DNA of 64,000 nt from Actinophytocola algeriensis (GTDB taxonomy: Bacteria; Actinomycetota; Actinomycetes; Mycobacteriales; Pseudonocardiaceae). Positions 1 to 9,416 of this stretch are shown one piece after another; position 1 is the first letter of the stretch; each line of letters opens with the position of its first letter. Below the pieces are notes generated by a model. It saw only the letters and a program-made list of their open reading frames with translations, did no database searches and was not told where the DNA came from. The stretch covers positions 842,869 to 906,868 of the forward strand of contig NZ_JACHJQ010000005.1 of the NCBI RefSeq assembly GCF_014203735.1, read 5' to 3'. A program made the translations under genes and the position numbers.

Positions 1-1
1 G

Positions 2-2680
2 GCGCCGCCGGTGGTGTTCGCGCACACGGACGCGACCGTGACCGTGCTCGTGCACCACGTCCTCGCCGACGGCTGGAGCGTCGGCGTGCTGCTGCGCGAG
101 TTCGCGGACCTGTACGCGGGTGCCGACCTCGGTGCGGCGCCGAGTCCGGAGTGGATCGGGACCCGGCTCGCGGCGGTGTCGGGGTCCCGGGACGCGGCGC
201 TCGCCAGGGTGACCGCGCGGCTCGACGGCGCACCGGCCGAGCTGACGCTGCCCACGGACCTGCCGCCGGTCGTGGAGGCCGACGGCCGGGGTGCCCGGCT
301 GGTGTTCACGCTGTCGCAGGCGGCCGCGACCGCGGCGGAAACCCTGGCCCGGCAGGCGTCGGCGACCGTTCCGACGGTGCTGCTCGCGGCGTGGTCGCTC
401 ACCGTGGCGCGCCGCGCCGGAGCGGCCGACCTCGTGCTCGGCGTCCCCGCGGCCGGGCGGTTCGAGGCCGGCATGGACGGGATCGTCGGGTTGTACACGC
501 GGGTGGTGCCGGTGCGGTGCCGGATCGCGGGCGACGGCGCGCCGACCGCGTTCGTCCGTGCGTCGGCGGCGGCGATGGCCGACGCCGTTGCCGATGCGGA
601 CCTGCCGTTCGAGGACGTCGTCGCCGCGCTCGGCCACACCGGCGACACGGGGCACAACCCGGTGGCACAGTTCGGTTTCGCGGCCCACCACGAGCTGGTG
701 CCGTCCACCGTGGGGCCGTGGCACCTCCACGAGGGGCACTGCGCAGGCGCGGTGTTCGACGCGTTGCTGTACCTGCGCACGTGGTCGGCGCGGCCCCGGT
801 TCGCACTGGAGTACGCGACCTCGGTGCTGACCGCGGCCGACGCGGGGGAGCTGGCGTCGTCGTTCGAAGCCGTGCTCGTGGAGCTGGCCACCGCGGCCAG
901 GGTCGACGACGTGACGGGTCTGTCCGCCGCGCAGGCCGCGCGTCTGCGGGAGCTGGGCGCGGGTGGCGAGTTCGCCACCGCCGACGACCTGTGGAGCGCC
1001 TTCGTCCGCCACGCCGCCGCGACCCCGGACGCACCGGCCGTCACCGACGAGCACGAGAGCCTGACCTACGGGCAGCTGCACGACCGGGCGCTCGCGCAGG
1101 CCGCCGCACTGCACGCGTGCGGGGTGGGTGCCGGCGACCGGGTCCTGCTGGACGTGACCCGCTCGGTCGCGGAAGCGGTCGCGGTGCTGGGCATCGCGCG
1201 GATCGGCGCGGCCTACGTGGCGGTCGACCGCACGGCGACGGCCGAGCAGCGCGCCCACCTCGCGCGGGCCGCGACCCCGAGGGCCCGCATCGCGGATCGC
1301 CCGGCGGAGCCGGAGTGGACACACATCCCGGACTGCCCGGCCACGGCGGCCTGCGAGCCGCCACCGCACACCCCCGACCCCGCCGGTGTCGCCTACGTGT
1401 CGTTCACCTCGGGGTCCACCGGTACGCCGAAGGGCGTCGTCATCCCGCACCGCGCGGTGCTGCGGCTCGCGGCCGACCCGAACCTGTTCGCCGACCGGGA
1501 CGGCATGTCCTTCCTGCGGCTCGCGCCGATGGCGTTCGACGCGTCCACCCTCGAACTGCTCGTCCCCCTCGCGAGCGGGCACGCCGTCCGCGTCCACCCG
1601 CCCGGCGACCCCACGCCGCAAGGGCTCGCGGACTTCCTGCGTGGCAGCGGTGTCACCCACCTGTGGCTGACGTCCGGCGTCTTCCACCTCGTCGCCGAGC
1701 ACCGGCCCGACGCGTTCGTGGGCCTGCGTCAGGTGTTCACCGGCGGCGGGGTCGTGTCGCCGCCGCACGTGCGCCGGGTCCTCGAGCACTGTCCCGGCCT
1801 GCGCGTCACCAACGGCTACGGCCCGACCGAGAACACGACGTTCACCACGACCTTCGACCTCGACCACGCGTCCGCGGTGCCCGACCCGCTGCCGATCGGC
1901 ACGCCGGTGCACGGCACCACCCTCCGGGTCGTGGACCGGGCGGGCAGGCTCGTGCCGCCCGGTGCGGTCGGCGAACTGCTGGCGGCCGGGCCCGGCCGCG
2001 CCGACGGGTACCTCGCCGACGCCGAACGCACCGCCGCCGCGTTCGGGACCGACGGGTACCGGACCGGTGACCTCGTCCGCTGGGACGCCGCCGGGCGGCT
2101 GCGTTTCCTCGGGCGCAACGACAAACAGGTCAAGATCGCCGGGCACCGCGTCGAGCTGGCCGACGTCGAACGGCGGATCCGGGACCAACCCGGCGTCCTC
2201 GACGTGGTCGTCTTCCTCGCGGGTGACGAACCGGCCGCCAAGCGGCTGTGCGCCGCGGTGAAGGCCGAGCCCGGCACGGACCCGGTGCCCGCCGCGCGGA
2301 CGGCCGCCGAAGGGGGGCTCGCCCCCTACGCGCGTCCCCAGCAGTGGTTCACCGTGACCGAGTTCCCGTTGGACCGCAACGGGAAGGTCGACCTCCGCGC
2401 GCTCGCCGCCACACCGTCCACTCCGGACGCGGTCGCCGAGCGAGCCCCCGCTCTCGACGTCGAAACCGTGATCGTCGACGCCTGGACCGAGGCGCTCGGC
2501 ACCGACGACTTCGACCTCGACGAGGGCTTCTTCGACGTCGGCGGCGACAGCCTCAGCCTCGCCGTCGCCCGCAAGCTGATCCAGCGGGGGCTCGGCGGCC
2601 GGCCGCTGCCCCTCACCGACCTGTACCGCTTCCCGACCGTGCAGTCGCTCACCCAGCACCTGGCAGGAACACACTCATGA
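2..2680 (+). CDS. NRPS module C-A-T (5' end outside window)
   Basis: The frame is open to the left edge, so the N-terminus is missing; 892 residues are visible. A condensation domain begins just before its HHxxxDG motif (HHVLADGWS, about residues 18-26). The adenylation domain follows (about 330-800) with SGSTGTPKGV, FDAS, YGPTE, YRTGDL and NGKVD cores. A carrier domain ends the protein with DVGGDSL, the phosphopantetheine Ser near visible residue 850. Aligning to the GrsA pocket gives the code D-A-L-W-F-G-G-T-F-K, one or two changes from the known valine code DAFWIGGTFK, so valine (or a similar branched residue) is inferred. No epimerase or thioesterase is present. The stop overlaps the next start (ATGA), so it is translationally coupled to the PKS gene and should hand an aminoacyl or peptidyl chain to its KS. 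Confidence 0.93.
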   Translation, partial: APPVVFAHTDATVTVLVHHVLADGWSVGVLLREFADLYAGADLGAAPSPEWIGTRLAAVSGSRDAALARVTARLDGAPAELTLPTDLPPVVEADGRGARLVFTLSQAAATAAETLARQASATVPTVLLAAWSLTVARRAGAADLVLGVPAAGRFEAGMDGIVGLYTRVVPVRCRIAGDGAPTAFVRASAAAMADAVADADLPFEDVVAALGHTGDTGHNPVAQFGFAAHHELVPSTVGPWHLHEGHCAGAVFDALLYLRTWSARPRFALEYATSVLTAADAGELASSFEAVLVELATAARVDDVTGLSAAQAARLRELGAGGEFATADDLWSAFVRHAAATPDAPAVTDEHESLTYGQLHDRALAQAAALHACGVGAGDRVLLDVTRSVAEAVAVLGIARIGAAYVAVDRTATAEQRAHLARAATPRARIADRPAEPEWTHIPDCPATAACEPPPHTPDPAGVAYVSFTSGSTGTPKGVVIPHRAVLRLAADPNLFADRDGMSFLRLAPMAFDASTLELLVPLASGHAVRVHPPGDPTPQGLADFLRGSGVTHLWLTSGVFHLVAEHRPDAFVGLRQVFTGGGVVSPPHVRRVLEHCPGLRVTNGYGPTENTTFTTTFDLDHASAVPDPLPIGTPVHGTTLRVVDRAGRLVPPGAVGELLAAGPGRADGYLADAERTAAAFGTDGYRTGDLVRWDAAGRLRFLGRNDKQVKIAGHRVELADVERRIRDQPGVLDVVVFLAGDEPAAKRLCAAVKAEPGTDPVPAARTAAEGGLAPYARPQQWFTVTEFPLDRNGKVDLRALAATPSTPDAVAERAPALDVETVIVDAWTEALGTDDFDLDEGFFDVGGDSLSLAVARKLIQRGLGGRPLPLTDLYRFPTVQSLTQHLAGTHS

Positions 2681-5535
2681 CAGACAGCAGTGACATCGCG
2701 ATAGTCGGCATGGCCGGCCGCTGGCCCGGCGCCACGACCGTGGAGCAGCTGTGGTCGAACATCTCGGCCGGCCGGGTCACGATCACCGAGCTGACCCGCG
2801 GCGAGCTGGTCGCGGCCGGGGTGGCCGAGGAGACCCTCGACGACCCGGCCTACGTACCCGCCCGCGGCACCATCGCCGACCCGGACCGGTTCGACGCGGA
2901 CTTCTTCGGCATCCCACCGAAAGAGGCCGCGATCATGGACCCGCAGCACCGGCTGCTGCTGCAGACCGCGTGGGAGGCGCTCGAGTCGGCCAACCTGACC
3001 GGTGACGCACCGTTCGGCCGCGTCGGCGTGTTCGCCGGCGCCGGGTTCAACTACTACCTGCTCAACCACGTCCTGGCGCGACCGGAGGTCGTCGACACGC
3101 ACGGCCTGCTGTCGGTGGTGCTGGGCAACGAGAAGGACCACCTGGCGGCGAAGCTCGCCTACCGGCTCGACCTCGGCGGCCCCGCCGTCACCGTGCAGAC
3201 CGCGTGCTCCACCTCGCTCGTCGCCGTGCACCTCGCGTGCCAGAGCCTGCGGTCCGGTGACGCGGACGTGGTGCTGGCCGGCGGCGCGTGCGTCGCCGTG
3301 CCGCAACAGGCGGGCTACACCTTCGAGCCGAAGGGGATCACGTCACCGGACGGGGCGTGCCGGCCGTTCGACGCGGGCGCGGGCGGCACGGTGCCGGGCA
3401 ACGGCGTCGCGCTGGTCGCCATGAAACGGCTCGCGGACGCGACCCGCGACGGCGACACCGTCTACGCGGTGATCAAGGGCTCGGCCATCAACAACGACGG
3501 CGGCGCCAAGGTCGGCTACACCGCGCCGGGCATGGCGGGCCAGGTCGACGTGCTCGCCAGGGCGTACGCCGCGGCCGGGGTGGATCCCGCGTCCGTCGGC
3601 TACGTCGAGGCCCACGGCACGGCGACCGAGATGGGCGACGCGATCGAGCTGGCCGCGCTCGCCGAGGTGTTCGGCGCGGCGGCCGCCTGCTCGCTGGGCT
3701 CGGTGAAGGCGAACATCGGTCACCTGGACGCGGCGGCCGGGGTCACGGGGTTGATCAAGGCCGCGCTGGCGCTCCACTTCGGACAGATCCCGCCGCTGGC
3801 GGCGCTGAAGCAGCCGCGGCCCGAGCTGCTGGACGGGTCGACGCCGTTCACCGTCGACCCGGCCGGCCGGGCGTGGGACGACGGCCGGGTGCGCCGGGCC
3901 GGCGTCAGCTCGTTCGGTCTCGGTGGCACGAACGCGCACGTGGTACTGGAGGAGCACACCCCGGCCCGGCCGGCAGCGTCTGATGTGGACTCCCGGGAGG
4001 CGGTCCTGACCGTCTCGGCCCGGACACCGGAGGCGTTGCGGGAGTCGGCGGACCGGCTCGCCGAGCACCTGCACGACGAGCTGGACCTGCACGACGTGGC
4101 GCTGACCCTGCAGTCGCACCGCAGGCACTTCCCGCACCGGCTCGCGGTCACCGCCGCCGACGTGCCCGCCGCGGTCAAGGCCCTCCGCAAGGGACGGGGC
4201 CGGGAACGGTTGCGGCGCCCCAAGGTCGTGTTCCTGCTGCCCGGCCAAGGCGCGGAAGCGGCGGGGATGTCGGCGGAACCGTACGACCGGTACCCCTCGT
4301 TCCGCGCGGACATCGACCGCGGCGCCGAGCACCTGCGGGACCTGACCGGCATCGACCTGCGGGACGTGCTGGTGGGCGCCGACCCGCGGAACCTGGTGCA
4401 CCGCACCGACATCACCCAGCCCGCGCTGCTGCTGCACTCCTACGCGTTCGGCAGGCTGCTGATGTCCTGGGGTGTGCTGCCGTCCGCGCTCGTCGGGCAC
4501 TCGGTCGGCGAGCTGGCCGCCGCGTGCCTCGCGGGCGAGCTGGACCTGACCGACGCGCTGCGGCTCGTCGCCACCCGCGGCCGGCTCATGCAGGAGGCAC
4601 CCGAGGGCGGGATGCTCGTCGTGATGGCGGCACGCGCCGAGGTCGAGGCGCACCTGGGCGGTGACACGGGCGGTGGCCTGGATGGCGACCTGGACGTCGC
4701 GGCCGTCAACGCGCCGGACGTCACCGTCGTCGCGGGACCGGTCGCGGCCCTGGCCGCCCTGCGTGCCAGGCTCGACGTGGCCGGGATCACGCACCGCGCG
4801 ATGCCCGCGACCAGGGCGTTCCACTCCCGCATGATGTCCGGCGCGTCCGACGGACTGGCGGCCGTGCCGGTGACGCACCAGCCCAGGAAGATCGACGTGA
4901 TCAGCAGTGTGACGGGCGCGGTGCTGCCGCGTGGGCAGGTGCGTGACGCCGGGTACTGGCCGGAGCAGCTGCGCCGCCCGGTCGACTTCCTCGCCGCGAT
5001 CACCACCGCCGCCGCGCGGGGCCCGGTCGTGTTCGTCGAGGTAGGCCCTGGCACCGCCCTCACCGGCTCGGCGCGGCAGATCGCCGCCGACGCCGCCACC
5101 GTGGCCGTACAGCCGCGCCGGTCCGGCGCCCGGGACGTCGCCGCGGCCGCGGGAACCCTGTGGTCCCTCGGTGTTCCGGTCGACTGGGCCGCGGCGCGCG
5201 GCGTGCGGGCGGCCCGCGTCACGTTGCCGACGTACCCGTTCGCGCGGACCCGCCACTGGCTCGACGCGGCACCCGCCACCCCGGCGGCGGTGCCCGAGGC
5301 GCCCGCCCCGGACCCCGTTCTCGACCAGGTGCTCACGCTGTGGCGGTCGATGCTCGGCGACCCCGACATCGACGCCGACACGAGCTTCTACGCGGCGGGC
5401 GGGGAGTCGTTGCTGTTCATCAGGATGGTGTCGCGCGTCCAGCGCACGTTCGGCGTCACGGTGCCGGTCGGCGACCTGGCGTCGTCGCCGACACCACGCA
5501 CGCTGGCCGCACAGCTCACGGAGGCGCGGGCATGA
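2677..5535 (+). CDS. Type I PKS module KS-AT-ACP
   Basis: 952 residues, started at the ATG that overlaps the upstream stop. The KS domain spans about 6-430 with active Cys177 (TACSTS), His313 (EAHGTA) and His349 (NIGH), so it looks active. The AT domain (about 520-800) has GHSVG with Ser609 and the AFHS motif at His716, which in this family marks malonyl-CoA. There is no KR, DH or ER, so the added ketide unit should stay a beta-ketone unless another enzyme acts. A C-terminal carrier domain has GGESL with Ser911; Glu replaces the more usual Asp before Ser. It sits between two NRPS genes with 4-base overlaps on both sides, which supports a single hybrid assembly line. Together the KS and upstream carrier imply an NRPS-to-PKS transfer. 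Confidence 0.94.
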   Translation: MTDSSDIAIVGMAGRWPGATTVEQLWSNISAGRVTITELTRGELVAAGVAEETLDDPAYVPARGTIADPDRFDADFFGIPPKEAAIMDPQHRLLLQTAWEALESANLTGDAPFGRVGVFAGAGFNYYLLNHVLARPEVVDTHGLLSVVLGNEKDHLAAKLAYRLDLGGPAVTVQTACSTSLVAVHLACQSLRSGDADVVLAGGACVAVPQQAGYTFEPKGITSPDGACRPFDAGAGGTVPGNGVALVAMKRLADATRDGDTVYAVIKGSAINNDGGAKVGYTAPGMAGQVDVLARAYAAAGVDPASVGYVEAHGTATEMGDAIELAALAEVFGAAAACSLGSVKANIGHLDAAAGVTGLIKAALALHFGQIPPLAALKQPRPELLDGSTPFTVDPAGRAWDDGRVRRAGVSSFGLGGTNAHVVLEEHTPARPAASDVDSREAVLTVSARTPEALRESADRLAEHLHDELDLHDVALTLQSHRRHFPHRLAVTAADVPAAVKALRKGRGRERLRRPKVVFLLPGQGAEAAGMSAEPYDRYPSFRADIDRGAEHLRDLTGIDLRDVLVGADPRNLVHRTDITQPALLLHSYAFGRLLMSWGVLPSALVGHSVGELAAACLAGELDLTDALRLVATRGRLMQEAPEGGMLVVMAARAEVEAHLGGDTGGGLDGDLDVAAVNAPDVTVVAGPVAALAALRARLDVAGITHRAMPATRAFHSRMMSGASDGLAAVPVTHQPRKIDVISSVTGAVLPRGQVRDAGYWPEQLRRPVDFLAAITTAAARGPVVFVEVGPGTALTGSARQIAADAATVAVQPRRSGARDVAAAAGTLWSLGVPVDWAAARGVRAARVTLPTYPFARTRHWLDAAPATPAAVPEAPAPDPVLDQVLTLWRSMLGDPDIDADTSFYAAGGESLLFIRMVSRVQRTFGVTVPVGDLASSPTPRTLAAQLTEARA

Positions 5536-7469
5536 CCGCCATGGACACAGCCACCATCGACACGGCCACCGTCGACACGGCCACCATCGACACGGCGACG
5601 GCCGCCGCTGCCGCGGCGGTCCTGGTGCACCGGCTCGAGCGACGGGACACCGTGACGGTCGCGCTGCCCGACCGCACGGTGTCGGTGACCGTCCGACCGG
5701 GCAGCACCCTCGCCGAGGTGGTCGACGGTTTCCGCCCGGCCACGGCACCTCCCGACGTCGTGTTCGGGTCCGACGCGACGGTCGCCGACCTCGGGCCGCA
5801 CACGCTCGGGTTCCGCTTCGAGTGGCCGGAGCACACGACCGAACGCCTCGCGACCCTGCTCGACGGCCTCCGCGCGGGCTTGCCCGTCGGCGCGTGCCGG
5901 GTCGTCGGGCCGGTCGAACGGTCGGCCCTCCTCGCGTTCAACCCGCCGCTCGGCACGCCACCGCGGGTCCCGGTGCACGAGCTGATCCGCCGTCAGGCCA
6001 TGGCGACCCCGGACGCGGTGGCGTTGCGCGACGCGTCCGGCGAGCGCACCTACCGGCAGCTCATGGCCGACGCCGCGGTGGTCGCGGGCCGTCTGCGGAG
6101 CGAGGGCGTCGGGCCGGGCGCGGTCGTCGCGCTGTGCACGGAACGCTCCGGAGACATGGTGGCCGCGGTCCTCGGCATCCTGCTGGCCGGGGCCGCGTAC
6201 CTGCCGCTCGACCCCGCGCATCCCCAGGCGCGGCTGGACCTGATGCTCGCGACGGCCGGTGCCGAGCTGGTACTGGTGAGCCCGGCCGCCGCGCCGGTGT
6301 TCGCCGACTCCGCCGTACCGGTCCGCCCGCTGCGTGCGCAGGGCGATCCGCTGTCGTGGCGGGACTTCTCCACCTCGGTCGACGGCCTGGCGTACGTGAT
6401 CTTCACGTCCGGCTCGACCGGGCAGCCCAAAGGTGTGGAGATGACGCACGCGAGCCTCGCGAACCGGCTCGCGTGGATGCGGGACGAGTACCGGCTCGGT
6501 GCGGACGACGTGGTGCTGCACAAGACGCCGTACACGTTCGACGTGTCGGTGTGGGAGCTGCTGTGGGCGTTCGCGGCCGGTGCGCGGCTGGTGGTGGCGC
6601 CGCCGGAGGCGCACCGCGACCCGCAGGAGCTGGTCGAGCTGATCGTGCGCGAGCGGGTCACGACTGTCCACTTCGTACCGTCGATGCTCGCGCTGTTCGT
6701 CGCGGAGGACGAGGTGGCGCGGTGCGTGTCGCTGCGGCGCGTCATCTGCAGCGGCGAGGCCCTGCCACCGAAGGTGGTGAACAAGCTGACGGCCGCGTTG
6801 CCCGCTGTCGAGGTGCACAACCTGTACGGCCCGACCGAGGCGGCGATCGACGTGACGGCGTGGCCGTGCCGCCACCCGGAGCCCGCCGACGGGGTGCCGA
6901 TCGGCCGCCCGATCGCGAACGTGGCGGCGTACGTGCTCGACGAGACCGGTGACCTGGCGCCGATCGGGGTGCCCGGTGAGCTGGTCCTGGGTGGACACTG
7001 CCTGGCTCGCGGGTACGCGTCCCGGCCGGACCTGACGGCGGAGCGGTTCCCGCACGTCGAGGTCGCGGGCAGGCGGGAACGCGTGTACCGCACCGGTGAC
7101 GAGGTGTGGTGGTCACCGGAGGGGCACCTGAACTACGTGGGCCGCATCGACACCCAGGTCAAGATCCGCGGCCAGCGCGTGGAACTGAGCGAGATCGAGT
7201 CGGTGCTGAACCGCCACGCCGCGGTCGCGAACTCGGCCGTGCTGCTCCGCACCGACCTGGGCGCGACCCCGGCACTGGTGGCCTACGTGGTGCCGGAACC
7301 GGGTGCGGACCCGTCGGACAAGGAGCTGCGCGCACACCTCGCCACCTACCTGCCCGACCACATGGTGCCGCTGCGGTACGTGTCGCTGCCCGAGCTGCCC
7401 GCCACCGCGAACGGCAAAGTGGACCGCCGGGCCCTGCCCGCGCCGGCGCCGAGGACCCGCCGCCGCTGA
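5532..7469 (+). CDS. Stand-alone NRPS adenylation protein, predicted serine-specific
   Basis: 645 residues; start is the ATG in the ATGA overlap with the PKS gene. Residues 1-150 are not a recognisable domain: a DTATI/DTATV repeat (about 4-21), an Ala run, then a short region resembling the tail of a condensation domain. The adenylation domain follows (about 155-640): FTSGSTGQPKGV, FDVSVWELLW, YGPTEAAID, YRTGDEVWW, GQRVEL and NGKVDRR. The pocket code reads D-V-W-H-I-S-L-I-D-K, one change from the published serine code DVWHLSLIDK. The protein ends right after the A10 core with a basic tail and has no carrier domain, so it must load a carrier on another protein, perhaps one outside the window. 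No thioesterase follows. Confidence 0.9.
   Translation: MTAMDTATIDTATVDTATIDTATAAAAAAVLVHRLERRDTVTVALPDRTVSVTVRPGSTLAEVVDGFRPATAPPDVVFGSDATVADLGPHTLGFRFEWPEHTTERLATLLDGLRAGLPVGACRVVGPVERSALLAFNPPLGTPPRVPVHELIRRQAMATPDAVALRDASGERTYRQLMADAAVVAGRLRSEGVGPGAVVALCTERSGDMVAAVLGILLAGAAYLPLDPAHPQARLDLMLATAGAELVLVSPAAAPVFADSAVPVRPLRAQGDPLSWRDFSTSVDGLAYVIFTSGSTGQPKGVEMTHASLANRLAWMRDEYRLGADDVVLHKTPYTFDVSVWELLWAFAAGARLVVAPPEAHRDPQELVELIVRERVTTVHFVPSMLALFVAEDEVARCVSLRRVICSGEALPPKVVNKLTAALPAVEVHNLYGPTEAAIDVTAWPCRHPEPADGVPIGRPIANVAAYVLDETGDLAPIGVPGELVLGGHCLARGYASRPDLTAERFPHVEVAGRRERVYRTGDEVWWSPEGHLNYVGRIDTQVKIRGQRVELSEIESVLNRHAAVANSAVLLRTDLGATPALVAYVVPEPGADPSDKELRAHLATYLPDHMVPLRYVSLPELPATANGKVDRRALPAPAPRTRRR
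5541..5600 (+). repeat. 15-bp in-frame tandem repeat
   Basis: About four copies of a 15-bp unit of the form gacacrgccaccrtc encode DTATI/DTATV near the N-terminus of the serine adenylation protein. Repeat number could vary by slippage without breaking the frame. Confidence 0.8.
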
Positions 7470-7543
7470 CACCGTGCGCGCTGAACCGCACGCGGCCTGC
7501 CCACGTGTAGTGGACAGCTGTCGTCGGCGCGGAAGGCGGGGGG

Positions 7544-8668
7544 ATGGCACACGACACGGTGCCCGGCACGGTGCCCGACGCGAGGGCGCCCGCGTCCCGC
7601 GGCGCGGCGGGTCCTCGTCTCGAGGTGCTCGACGGCCTGCGGTTCCTCGCCGCGATGGCGGTCCTCGCGTACCACTTCACGACGATGGACCGGGTCTGGC
7701 AGCGACCGGCCGTCGAGCTGTTCCCGAGGCAGACCTTCGCGTACGGGTGGCTGGGTGTCTACCTGTTCTTCCTGATCAGCGGGTTCGTGATCGGCATGAG
7801 CGCCTGGGGCCGCGGCGCCGGGTCGTTCCTGGCGTCGCGGGCGGTCCGGCTCTACCCCGCGTACTGGCTGTCCGTCGTGGTGGTCGCGGCCGTGACGACC
7901 GTGTGGCCGTGGTGGCAGCGGCCGGACGGGTGGGGGAGCACGCTGGTCAACCTGACCATGTTCCAGGACGCGGTCGGGGTGTCCTCGGTCGCCGAGGTGT
8001 ACTGGACGCTGTGGGCGGAGCTGCGGTTCTACCTGCTGTTCTCGTTGGTCGTCCTGTGGGGCCTCACGTACCGGCGGGTCGTCGGGTTCTGCGTGGTGTG
8101 GCTGGGCGCGGTGGCGTTCGCCAAGGTCGCGGTGCCGGACTCCGACGTCCTGGTCCACACCGCGCTCATGACCGACCACGCCCCCCTGTTCGTCGGCGGT
8201 GTGGGCTGCTACCTGATGTACGGCTTCCGGCCGACGATCACGACGTGGGGGATCGTCGGGGCGTCGTTCGTGCTCTCGGTGCCCTCGGCCCGGTTCCGCG
8301 CCGGACTGGAGGCCCACCACGGCGAGGTCGTGTCACGCTGGCCGGCGGTCGTGCTGATGGCGGTGTGCTTCGCCCTGGTCGCGGCCGTGGCACTGGGCTG
8401 GTTGTCGTGGTTGCGGGGCCGGTGGCTGGTGGTGCTGGGGTCGACGACCTACCCGCTGTACCTGCTGCACATGGATCTGGGCGCACCGGTGCTGTCCCGG
8501 CTGCGGGGGATCCTCCCGCCGACGGTGCTGGTGTGCGTGGTGACCGCGGCGGTGATCGGTGTGGCGTGGCTGGTGCACCGCTTCGTGGAACGCCCGGTCG
8601 CCGCCTGGTGGCGCGCCAGGAGGCCGGCTGCCGACAGCACTCCTCCCCACCGCCCGCCCGTGCGCTAG
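7544..8668 (+). CDS. Acyltransferase family 3 membrane protein
   Basis: 374 residues with about ten hydrophobic segments. The N-terminal LDGLRFLAAMAVLAYHF block, with the family's conserved His (His44), is the hallmark of acyltransferase-3 (OafA/ExoZ/NodX-like) proteins that move an acyl group, often acetyl, onto sugars or secondary metabolites at the membrane. The ATG is preceded by a purine-rich RBS (ggaaggcgggggg). It lies 74 bp after the last NRPS gene on the same strand, so it may tailor the NRPS-PKS product, but this is inferred from position only. The C-terminus (after about residue 350) is a hydrophilic Arg/Pro tail. Family assignment is firm; substrate unknown. Confidence 0.88.
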   Translation: MAHDTVPGTVPDARAPASRGAAGPRLEVLDGLRFLAAMAVLAYHFTTMDRVWQRPAVELFPRQTFAYGWLGVYLFFLISGFVIGMSAWGRGAGSFLASRAVRLYPAYWLSVVVVAAVTTVWPWWQRPDGWGSTLVNLTMFQDAVGVSSVAEVYWTLWAELRFYLLFSLVVLWGLTYRRVVGFCVVWLGAVAFAKVAVPDSDVLVHTALMTDHAPLFVGGVGCYLMYGFRPTITTWGIVGASFVLSVPSARFRAGLEAHHGEVVSRWPAVVLMAVCFALVAAVALGWLSWLRGRWLVVLGSTTYPLYLLHMDLGAPVLSRLRGILPPTVLVCVVTAAVIGVAWLVHRFVERPVAAWWRARRPAADSTPPHRPPVR

Positions 8669-8678
8669 CCTCCCTCGA

Positions 8679-9413
8679 ATGGGTGGTCGGCGCGGGTACT
8701 GGTTTCCGTTGGTGCTGCTGGGTTTCGGGTTGCTCACGCTGCTCGGCTGGGAAACCGTGACGGCACCTGCCGACCACGGCTGGTTCGCCTACACCCCGGG
8801 GTCGTTCCAGATCACGCAGACCGTGGTGGGGGTGTCGGTCGCCGAGTCGCCGGTGGGATCCCAGCTCCGGGACTGGCCGTGGACGGTGCTGATCGCCGTG
8901 ACACTGGTCGGAACCGTGGCCTGGTACGCGTTCCGCGCTCGCCGGGCGGGCGGTCCGGTGCGTACCCACGTGGCCCTGGCGGTCGCCGGAGGACTGGCCG
9001 TGCCCACCTGTTACATCGTGGCGGGGATGGCCGACGCGATCGCCGACCCGGAAGGGATGATCCCGGCCGTCGGATTGCCGCTGCTCGGGCTCGGCGCCCT
9101 GACCGGCGCGGCGTACGTCGTTCTCGGCCCCTGGCGCCGCACGGCGGCGGCGGTCAGCGTCGGCTGCCTGGTGACCGGTGCCGCCACGGTGCTGGGCGCG
9201 TGGTCGCCAGGACTGCTCGAACCCGTGCTCATCACCGTCGGCCTGCTGGCCCTCGCCCGGTACGAACGCAGCCGCCTGCTCGCGGTCGCGGCCGTCGCGG
9301 TGCCGGTGGCGCTGGTGGTGTTCCCCGACGGCACCCTGAGCATGCTGGTCCCCGCCGCGATCGCGCTCGCCGTCGCGATCGCGGCGCTGGTGCGCGAGAA
9401 CAGCCTGGCCTAG
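8679..9413 (+). CDS. Small integral membrane protein, unknown function
   Basis: 244 residues with about six to seven hydrophobic segments, beginning with a signal-anchor-like stretch (WFPLVLLGFGLLTLLGW). I do not recognise a family. The ATG at 8679 is chosen because the protein then starts with a basic cap and a membrane helix, and because upstream starts would run deep into the acyltransferase gene. It starts 10 bp after the acyltransferase stop, so the two are probably co-transcribed; no clear Shine-Dalgarno precedes it. Its stop faces the M48 gene only 3 bp away. Confidence 0.7.
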   Translation: MGGRRGYWFPLVLLGFGLLTLLGWETVTAPADHGWFAYTPGSFQITQTVVGVSVAESPVGSQLRDWPWTVLIAVTLVGTVAWYAFRARRAGGPVRTHVALAVAGGLAVPTCYIVAGMADAIADPEGMIPAVGLPLLGLGALTGAAYVVLGPWRRTAAAVSVGCLVTGAATVLGAWSPGLLEPVLITVGLLALARYERSRLLAVAAVAVPVALVVFPDGTLSMLVPAAIALAVAIAALVRENSLA

Positions 9414-9416
9414 TTC

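Noticed and set aside
5388-7055. Minus-strand open frames opposite the serine adenylation gene
   Set aside because: Shadows: no motif, and the plus-strand frame has a full set of adenylation cores.
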